Shown: in pieces, positions 8,656-14,659 of the stretch
How positions within the stretch are numbered: the first letter of the stretch is position 1
Layout: every line of letters starts with the position of its first letter
Assembly (NCBI GenBank): GCA_018398765.1
Contig: JAHBMJ010002934.1
Span: 1-14,659 of the forward strand
Reading direction: 5' to 3'
Source: Chromera velia
Taxonomy: Eukaryota; Sar; Chromeraceae
DNA: 14,659 nucleotides
The notes under the pieces: model-generated
The model's input: the letters and a program-made list of their open reading frames with translations, nothing else
What the model was told of the DNA's origin: nothing
Database searches by the model: none
Translations under genes and position numbers: made by a program

Positions 8656-10038
8656 GTTGAAAGAAGCAGAAGTGAGCAGAAAGCTGTAGACTGGAAAACT
8701 GTGATGTGGACTCGACACAACAACACTCAACAAATAAGCTATAACCTAGCCTGACCTAGCCCCAATGCGTTTTGAAATTTTTAGTAAAAATATGGCCCTC
8801 GAGACAGTTTTTTTACTTTACAGTACTTTACAACTGCATACAGTTTTTTACATGTAAAACGCCCCAGGGTTTTAAAAATTTCAGTAAAGATGTGGCCTTT
8901 AAAACAGTTTTCCACTTCCCTGCTGCAGTTTTTTGCATGTAAAACGCCACGGGGTTTTAAAAATTTTAGTAAAGATGTGGCCCTTAAAACAGTTTTCTAC
9001 TTCACTGCTACAGTTTTTTGCATGTAAAATGCCACGGAGTTTTAAAAATTTCAGTAAAGATGTGGCCCTTAAAACAGCTTTCCACTTCACTGCTACAGTT
9101 TTTTGCATGTAAAACGCCACGGGGTTTTAAAAATTTTTGTAAAGATGTGCATGGCCTTTAAAACAGTTTTCCACTTCACTGCTGCAGTTTTTTGCATGTA
9201 AAACGCCACGGGGTTTTGAAAATTTCAGTAAAGATGTGGCCCTTAAAACAGTTTTCCACTTCACTGCTGCAGTTTTTTGCATATAAAACGCCACAGGGTT
9301 TTGAAATTTTCAGTAAAGATATGGTGTTTAAAACAATTTTCCACTTCACTGCTGCACTTTTTTGTATGTAAAACGCTAGGAAGTCTAGTACAAAGTTTTA
9401 AAAATTTCAGTAAAAGTATTTGTAGTCTTTAATTTAATTAAAGACATCATGATTAAAACAGTTTTTTCACTTTACTGCTGCAGTTTTTTGCATGTAAAAC
9501 GCTACGGGCCCACGAGGTTTTAAAAATTTTAGTAAAGGGATGACCGTAAAAATAAAAAAAAACACTTCTGGGCACTTTGAGATCACTGCTGCAGTTGACA
9601 ATCAATCATTTTGATTTTTTTTTTTTTTCTTTTTAATAGATTTAAAAACACCTGTAGTCCAATTTTGATTTTCATGTAGTTAATCAGATTTTTAAAGATA
9701 GTTTCTAATTGTTTTAAAATAAAGATATAAAATTATTTCTTTTCATTCGGTTCATGCAAAACAGGGTCTGACATTGACTGACAATGGTTCTCAACTTATA
9801 TTTCTATGTATTCCGAGTCCGTTTTGTTTCAAAATGTTTTCTTAATAGTAAAAGAATGTGACTTTTCTTTGCTTTTTCGAGCTGGCTTAATTCCTTTTTT
9901 GTTTTTTCTTTTTATTGTTCTGTGTTCTCTTTGCTTCTATGACAAACGCTTCAGCCCCTCTTTTGTTCTGCCCTCACTTTTTTCAACTTTCGATCTTTCA
10001 TTTCTCATCTGTGTCAGATCTGTTTTCATTTCATTGGT
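8656..10038. other. AT-rich intergenic region between gene B and the tRNA
   Basis: Apart from the minisatellite this holds AT-rich sequence with T runs near 9612-9640 and 9890-9920. I see no exon on either strand. It should contain the 3' UTR and polyadenylation signal of gene B, near 9800-10038 on the minus strand. Confidence 0.7.
8770..9600. repeat. Minisatellite, 85-bp period, about nine units
   Basis: Units begin with TTTTAAAAATTT or TTTTGAAATTTT at 8770, 8870, 8955, 9040, 9125, 9214, 9299, 9396 and 9518. Core spacing is exactly 85 bp. Longer units are explained by insertions (100, 89, 97 and 122 bp). Each unit has the order: A/T block, AGTAAAGATGTGGCC, TTAAAACAGTTTT, CACTTCACTGCTGCAG, TTTTTTGCATGTAAAACGCC. 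The central units are most alike and the edge units decayed, typical of an array that expands from within. It lies between gene B and the tRNA. It shows no coding capacity: 85 is not a multiple of three. Confidence 0.95.
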
Positions 10039-10127
10039 TTAGTTGGGGATCATGAAAGCCTTCACCCTCTTGTCCTCCAGGCTGGGAGGAAGGAGACTGT
10101 GGGGGAGGATCTTGACTGCCACCTTGT
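10039..10127 (-). CDS. Gene B terminal exon
   Basis: An 89-nt segment from acceptor AAACTCGCAG (after a T-rich tract) to TAA at 10041-10039. In phase 1 it encodes KVAVKILPHSLLPPSLEDKR and then VKAFMIPN. A phase-2 reading is also open and gives a P/Q/G-rich tail ending GFHDPQLNQ, so the frame depends on which donor is used in the exon at 10947. VAVKIL recalls the beta-3 strand of a protein kinase, but no Gly loop, HRD or DFG motif is seen, and the frame stops soon after. No family is assigned. Confidence 0.6.
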
Positions 10128-10478
10128 CTGCGAGTTTCAAAGGAGCAAAAAGAGAGTTGAAGGAAATCAATACCTGTTTAGACAACTGTGAAAGATCGCT
10201 GGTGGCAATGGAAGACGGTAAAGGCAAATGAAGTTGTCTAGCCATTCAGACAATGAGATGAAAACACCCTTGTCTCGATGACATTTCTAACAACAGAGGG
10301 AACACTCGATCGAAGCGCTGCGTAGCAATCCAGCAACAGGAAAGGTGTCTCAAGAGAAACATGAACAGAGGGAGGACGTACACAAGAGAGCAAAAGTCGT
10401 TTACACGCAAGTGACAAAGATCCCAGACCACAGAAGAGAGAGAGAGAGAGAACAAGCAATTAAGAAGAAAGAACTTAC

Positions 10479-10490
10479 TGAAGGTTTCCT
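10479..10490 (-). CDS. Gene B microexon (12 nt)
   Basis: AGGAAACCTTCA lies between a strong acceptor (long pyrimidine tract, CGTCTGCAG) and a consensus donor GTAAGT at 10478-10473. At 12 nt it adds four codons' worth without changing phase (EETF in the favoured frame). No AG lies in the tract for about 50 nt upstream, so a longer exon using this donor is unlikely. Confidence 0.6.
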
Positions 10491-10703
10491 CTGCAGACGT
10501 TCGAGAGGACGAGACAGGCGAAGCAAATTAATGGAACACAGAGAAAGGTGTGGATGTCAGTGAGAAAGAGACGGAGAATTCAATGTCCTTAATGTCACAC
10601 GCCACAAGCAAAGTTTACGAGAGAGAGAAAGGAGTGCACGATGCATGCGAATTCGGCTAGTACGCCTACGCAGAGAAAAGAAAAGAAGAGAAGATATCAT
10701 GAT

Positions 10704-10795
10704 TCAAAGAGGCGCAAGGAAGCTAGAATGACAGAAGGAAGGACAGAAGTCAAAGAGGCGCAAGGAAGCTAGAATGACAGAAGGAAGGACAGAAG
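10704..10795. repeat. Perfect 46-bp tandem duplication
   Basis: Copies at 10704-10749 and 10750-10795 begin TCAAAGAGGCGCAAGGAAGC and appear identical, pointing to a recent duplication. It lies upstream of the last three proposed gene B exon junctions, in an intron. Confidence 0.95.
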
Positions 10796-10905
10796 AAGAC
10801 AGCTCTATCCGCCTGCGCAGTGACACGACGCGTTCCAGCAGTGGAGAGGGAGAAATGTTCTTTCTACATGATCAATTCTGAGTGAGCATGAACAGAATGG
10901 AGTAC

Positions 10906-10947
10906 CGATGTACTTTTGTCGGACAGGGCACTCAGAGGCTTCAAGAA
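10906..10947 (-). CDS. Gene B exon
   Basis: The acceptor is a very long pyrimidine tract ending CGTCAG (10950-10948). Two donors are possible: GTACTC, giving 42 nt (10906-10947), or GTACAT, giving 34 nt (10914-10947). In phase 1 the protein is LEASECPVRQKYI. The longer form keeps phase with the KVAVKIL reading of the last exon, the shorter with the P/Q-rich reading. Confidence 0.55.
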
Positions 10948-11171
10948 CTGACGAAAGAAAGAAAGAAAGACAGAAAGAGAAAAAGAGAAGTGAAGATGAA
11001 GGGGGAGAGAGAGACGGATCATCCGAAGAAACAAGCAGACGCTGACCGGTTTCGTCTGGAAGGTCGAGGGCGAGGGAGAGGAAAGAAAGAAAGCACAGTC
11101 AGTAAGTAAGCTGAGCATGCATGGAATCGTGCGGTGAAGCACCTTTCTGTTTCGTTTCCCCAATGGACGCA

Positions 11172-11215
<44 letters not shown>

Positions 11216-11222
11216 TGTGTGT
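11172..11222. repeat. Compound (CT)n(GT)n microsatellite
   Basis: An uninterrupted CT run (about 11172-11198) switches directly to a GT run (about 11199-11222). Confidence 0.97.
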
Positions 11223-11457
11223 TTGCACGTGTGGATGTGCAGATCTGTATTTTTGTGTCTTTGTAAGGAGAGCGGAGAAATCGTTTTTGCATGTGCATGC
11301 ACTGTCCGCCTGTCCTTTGCATTCATCTAGCTGTCATTCCACCATTTGCTCTTCCTTATTTCGATCTGGTCAGCCTTCTGTCTTCTGTCCGTTTGGGGCC
11401 CTGTTTGCTTGACCCTCTGGATGCTACTTGTTACAATGCCTCTCCAACTGGACTCAC

Positions 11458-11533
11458 CCTTGTATCCTGCAGGAAGGGGATCGAACAAAAAGGACATGAG
11501 ATCAGAAAAGGGAGTCAAAACCAGACGGTCGTG
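11458..11533 (-). CDS. Gene B exon with consensus splice sites
   Basis: A 76-nt exon from acceptor TTGGCTCAG (ending at 11534) to a perfect GTGAGT donor starting at 11457. Phase is 0 in and 1 out. It encodes HDRLVLTPFSDLMSFLFDP and then LPAGYK, an amphipathic, probably helical segment. An internal CCTTCCTGCAG could act as an alternative acceptor, giving a 9-nt microexon. Confidence 0.65.
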
Positions 11534-11868
11534 CTGAGCCAACACACAAAAGATCAAATGCCCGAGTGCAGGATCGGTTAAAGGACTTAAATCTCCACCG
11601 AAAGAAGAAAAAAAGAATGCCCCGCAGTACACATAACCTCAGTTTAACAGCAAAACAGGGCCATCAAAACAAGTTTCTGTCGGTCCCTATCATGCAACCA
11701 GAGAGAAGATTGCATACAGCACGGGATGTCTTTTCTTGCGTGTGTCACTTTAGTGACCAAGCTCTTCTCTTCCTTTTGATCATCAGGTTCTCCTCCTCGC
11801 TTCCTTGGATATCACCACTGCAGGCTTTTTTTTTCTCCCCTCTCTGCTTGATTCCGCAGGAGGTTTAC

Positions 11869-11926
11869 TTGAAGGATTGCTTCTTTTGATGGCATGAGAA
11901 TCCGATGAATGAATGAGGAAGCCATT
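11869..11926 (-). CDS. Gene B exon
   Basis: A 58-nt exon after CGAATTCACAG (acceptor 11929-11927), with donor GTAAAC starting at 11868. Phase 2 in and 0 out gives MASSFIHRILMPSKEAILQ, which joins in frame to HDRLVL of the next exon. Other frames are open within this exon but do not join in frame. Confidence 0.55.
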
Positions 11927-11983
11927 CTGTGAATTCGAAGAGGAAAGACAAAAACAAATGCCAACAACATCCAGTCAGCTCAC

Positions 11984-12069
11984 CTTTGGCCACTGCAGTC
12001 CCCATGTTTGGCGGATTGTGATAGACAGTCGAGAGAAGGAGGGAGGAAACAGGCAAGAAGGATCTCTTC
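11984..12069 (-). CDS. Gene B exon, 5' boundary uncertain
   Basis: The donor GTGAGC starts at 11983. In the frame that joins the next exon (phase 2 out) the segment reads EEILLACFLPPSLDCLSQSA and KHGDCSGQ. The frame stays open upstream to 12225, so the 5' end given here is only the nearest AG. An ATG at 12005-12003 in a good context could suggest a first exon (MGTAVAK), but its phase 1 fails at the following exons. Confidence 0.4.
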
Positions 12070-13065
12070 AGGAGAATACGATTCTTTGTTATGGTTGCAT
12101 ACGTTGAAAGATGACGAAAACGGCAATGGCCACAGAAAGAATGACGGGCACATGCAGTGACAGGAACAGACGACGTCAGAATAAAACCCTAGGATAGAAG
12201 AATCGTTGCCGACCGGCGTCTTCAAATTCGACTAGGAGGAGGATACCCTCAGCACAAAACCAAGCCAAAAGCATAGAAAGGCAGAAAAAAAGTCAGTCGC
12301 TTTCTCGTTCCTTTCTCGTTGACAAGGAAACAAAGCTCCATGCGCTGGAAACATCGGGGGGGAAAGCGACGCAATAAAACGCATGCATGCAGCCTTTTCT
12401 CTCGAAGCCAAGGGAAAAGAAAGAAGCTGACGCATTGCAACTGCAAGCAAGATATCACAAAAAGAAAGAGGACAGAAGGGAAGCACAAGAGAAGAGAGTG
12501 AGGCAAGAGTTCAGATTTTTTTTTTTCTGCGGGAGGAGATGGCTTGCGTTTCTTCTGTGCCGACTCATTCAAATTTAGGACAATCAAAACAAAAAGTGAA
12601 TGGCGATTCATTGATACTTCTTCAACTCTGCTTAATTTTTTGATACCTGATACAAGCAAAAAAGTCAGAACGTGTTGACACCCGATGGTTTCGTGTGTAG
12701 GACACTCCCACCTGGATGGCAGGATAATAAGGAAAAGCAAAATGAGTGAAAAATACGTTCAGCATCTGTGACTGCCTCTTTCCCGCCCCTCCCCCCTGAG
12801 TGTGTGTGTGTGTGTGTGCCCTTCATAAAAGAGAAAGAAACAATGGTGGGAATACTGACTTGGCTCTGCACGTGAGGTGTCAGAGAGAATAGAATCGCCG
12901 GAGATGGTTTCGATTGTGGGGCGTTTTGTTGCAGAGAGGCGAAGAGAAAAAGAAGGAAACGACAACGGAAATGAGTACGCACATTTCGCTTTCTCAGAAG
13001 GCATTTTCTTATAGGTCACTGGGGGAGAAAGTCGCAAAATGACACACACATTTAGTCTTTTCTAC
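12070..13065. other. No confident exon; probable intron or intergenic sequence
   Basis: Mixed sequence with a (GT)n tract at 12800-12818, two overlapping GCATGC sites near 12382 and a GC-leaning stretch at 12110-12240 whose minus frame is open (around VGNDSSILGFYSDVVCS). I could not place bounded exons. Confidence 0.5.
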
Positions 13066-13276
13066 ATTCGTGCAAGTGCGACAACGCGAGGTAAACTCGT
13101 TTCTCTTTCCCATGATCTCTGCTTGTATCTTCTCTGCCATCTCTGGAATGCTTTCTCGATCGGAGCTATTTGCTCCGTGCCTCCCTTCAGGCTGATAGCG
13201 GACGTTGCCTGCCGCCATTGAGTGCAAGCCGGCATTCAAAGTTGAAGTGAAATACAAGCACTTCATTCCCATCGGT
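13066..13276 (-). CDS. Probable exon of an unassigned minus-strand gene
   Basis: A 211-nt segment from acceptor GCGAGCAG (ending at 13277) to donor GTAGAA (starting at 13065). Phase 2 in and 0 out. It encodes a hydrophilic stretch including GNVRYQPEGRHGANSSDRES and IPEMAEKIQAEIMGKRNEF. An internal ATG (MAAGNV) could be a start. Composition looks coding, but a second open frame (NEVLVFHFNFECRLALNGG) overlaps its 5' half, and I cannot join it in phase to the exons below. It may be an upstream exon of gene B or a separate gene. Confidence 0.4.
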
Positions 13277-14005
13277 CTGCTCGCGTCTTCTGTTCACACC
13301 CTGAGAGGAAGAAAAAGGAGGGACTGACCCTTCCCTGCACACAGAGAGTTGTGGAGGCACGCAGGAGAGAAAGGGGGGGGGGGGTTGAGAGACCATGGTT
13401 GCTTGCGGGGTGTAAATAATCTGCTTACTTTCAGACGAAAATTCACGCAAAGACGCCAAAAGCTCAGAAAGTGCATCCAGAAGCACAATGATGAGAGGCA
13501 GAAAAAAGAGGTCATGAACAAAAGAGACATGCACCGAAAGAGATGTAGAGGGACTGCATGCCGCTCTTCCTGTCTTGTCTTATTTCTCTCTCACTTACAT
13601 TCACTCACTCGCCTGGTCACTCATGCACTCACTCATTTACTCACTGACTGACATTTGCCTGGAGGACCGAGTGATCCATTCGGAGGGACAGCATGGGGTG
13701 CAGCAGAGAAGCAAAAGGAAGCAGGAGGACGACAGGAGGAAGGCGATGATGGAGGGAGCCAGAAAAGATGACTGTAGCCGCAGCAATGAAATTCGAGACC
13801 AAAAGGCTTCTAAAGTCCTTCTCAAGAATTACAAGTTTCCTCCACTTCCGTCTTTTTTTCGAAAACAATCCCAATCAATCAAGTGGAGGCAAAAAAGGCA
13901 GACATCAGGCTGCAAATCTTCGTCACTTTACGTGTAGAAGGGGGAAAACTGCAAACGTTGGAGTCTGCATAGGAAGTTGCTGACCATCAGGATCTGCACA
14001 CATAC
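13277..14005. other. Pyrimidine/purine-rich stretch with uncertain exons
   Basis: It contains a 12-G run at 13373-13384 and tandem CACT-type repeats on the plus strand near 13590-13650. Two minus-strand donor contexts end possible exons, GTAAGC after FSSES (near 13430) and GTGAGT after LQAN (near 13648). Acceptors are unclear and several frames are open, so no exon is called. Confidence 0.4.
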
Positions 14006-14147
14006 AGTCAGTGAGACAGCATGCAAAATTCAGTGCAGAAATATCAAGTATTTGTTCATTTTTCAGATGCGCAAATGCAAGACACGATGAGTCGCATGCT
14101 GTCCTTCTTCCGGCTTTTGCGTGTTCGTACAGCAGATTTTCAAAAAT
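14006..14147 (-). CDS. Probable exon of an unassigned minus-strand gene
   Basis: A 142-nt segment from a T-rich acceptor ending GCGTGAG (14148) to donor GTATGT (starting at 14005). Phase 0 in and 1 out. It encodes IFENLLYEHAKAGRRTACDS and then LAFAHLKNEQILDI, helical in pattern. A candidate start just upstream (ATGGCC, MAGRQEML, near 14204) would need a 29-nt intron to join, which is unlikely here. It probably belongs to gene B or to a gene continuing past the window edge. Confidence 0.4.
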
Positions 14148-14659
14148 CTCACGCGGAAAAAACAAGAACCTCGCACGCTTGCAAGCATTTCTTGTCTGCC
14201 GGCCATCTTATGGAAGATGTGAATTCTCCACCTGAATGCATGCACTCACAAGTGAGCTGTACAGAAGGTGCAGATTGAAAGAAGAGAAACATACTGGTGG
14301 CTTGCTTCATGCACTCCATTGAAAGGCTGACCGTCGACAAGGGATCCGTTGACTGAGGGAGGCGCAAAGGGGGAGACAAGAAGCAATGAGGATCTTCACA
14401 CAGAAGCGTGAGATGACATGAAGAGTCCGAAAAGAAATCTGAATGAATGAGCCACTTTCAATTCCATATGCATGAGCAAAAGAACAAGTCAGGCAGTCGA
14501 TGCTCCAACACACCGTCAAGAAGGAACCAGATGAAAATCCAGAGAGGCACAAAAAGAGCTACACGTCCACGGAATGGACCACGGTCGAAATTGTTGTTTC
14601 GGGATTGTCTTCTTGCTTTTCCTCTTGTGTGGTATGAGCCTGCTGCTTCAATTCTCCAC
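14148..14659. other. Window edge, no confident gene
   Basis: A good minus-strand acceptor (pyrimidine tract, TGTACAG) lies near 14262, followed by an open segment starting LTCECMHSGGEF, but no suitable donor could be set. The rest shows no bounded exon. Confidence 0.4.

Noticed and set aside
8899-9120. Minus-strand frame with repeated peptide
   Set aside because: It is a read-through of the 85-bp minisatellite; the period is not a multiple of three and the frame soon stops.
728-9600. CRISPR array or bacterial mobile element
   Set aside because: Repeats are contiguous without unique spacers, and the context is eukaryotic with introns.
10039-10127. Protein kinase fragment (VAVKIL)
   Set aside because: Only the beta-3-like strand is present, followed by a stop. 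No Gly loop, HRD or DFG found in plausible neighbouring exons.
11984-12005. First exon of gene B starting at ATG 12005 (MGTAVAK)
   Set aside because: It ends in phase 1, which leads to a stop or frame break at the following well-bounded exons.
13575-13937. Plus-strand 120-codon frame
   Set aside because: Its hydrophilic half looks protein-like, but no splice sites or neighbours support a plus-strand gene, and minus-strand signals overlap it.

Overview
The window looks like nuclear DNA of a eukaryotic microbe, most plausibly an alveolate alga such as a chromerid. That placement is inference, based on GT-AG introns with pyrimidine-rich acceptors, a spliced ribonuclease-inhibitor-type leucine-rich-repeat (LRR) gene, an intron-bearing Pol III tRNA gene, abundant simple repeats and a strong excess of GCATGC. 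There are no bacterial operons, ribosome binding sites or prokaryotic mobile elements. Every convincing coding segment lies on the minus strand.

Layout, read 5'->3' on the minus strand (high to low coordinates). At 14659-10039 are scattered short exons of at least one gene of unknown family (gene B). It ends at a stop codon at 10039-10041 and includes a 12-nt microexon; its 5' part is uncertain and may leave the window. At 10038-8656 is an AT-rich intergenic stretch holding a nine-unit minisatellite with an 85-bp period. At 8655-8531 is a tRNA gene with an apparent intron of about 52 nt, followed by a T5 terminator. At 8379-7720 is a partial copy of the first three exons of the next gene, with the same intron phases but no visible start codon and no third-exon donor. 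At 7613-1827 is gene A, an LRR protein that I reconstruct with seven exons. All phases agree and the joined CDS is 3501 nt (1166 codons plus stop). At 1826-289 is an AT-rich 3' flank without genes, and at 288-1 a G-rich stretch.

The main result is that the 993-codon open frame is only the terminal exon of gene A. Its apparent start at 4808 is a GTG inside an LRR. The frame continues to a textbook 3' splice site at 4841, and the missing start of that repeat is supplied in phase by an exon at 5799-5677. Upstream exons give a short helical N-terminal region of no family I recognise, then LRRs to the acidic C-terminus. The partial copy beside it points to tandem duplication of the N-terminal exons. 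No functional link between gene A, gene B and the tRNA can be claimed from sequence alone.
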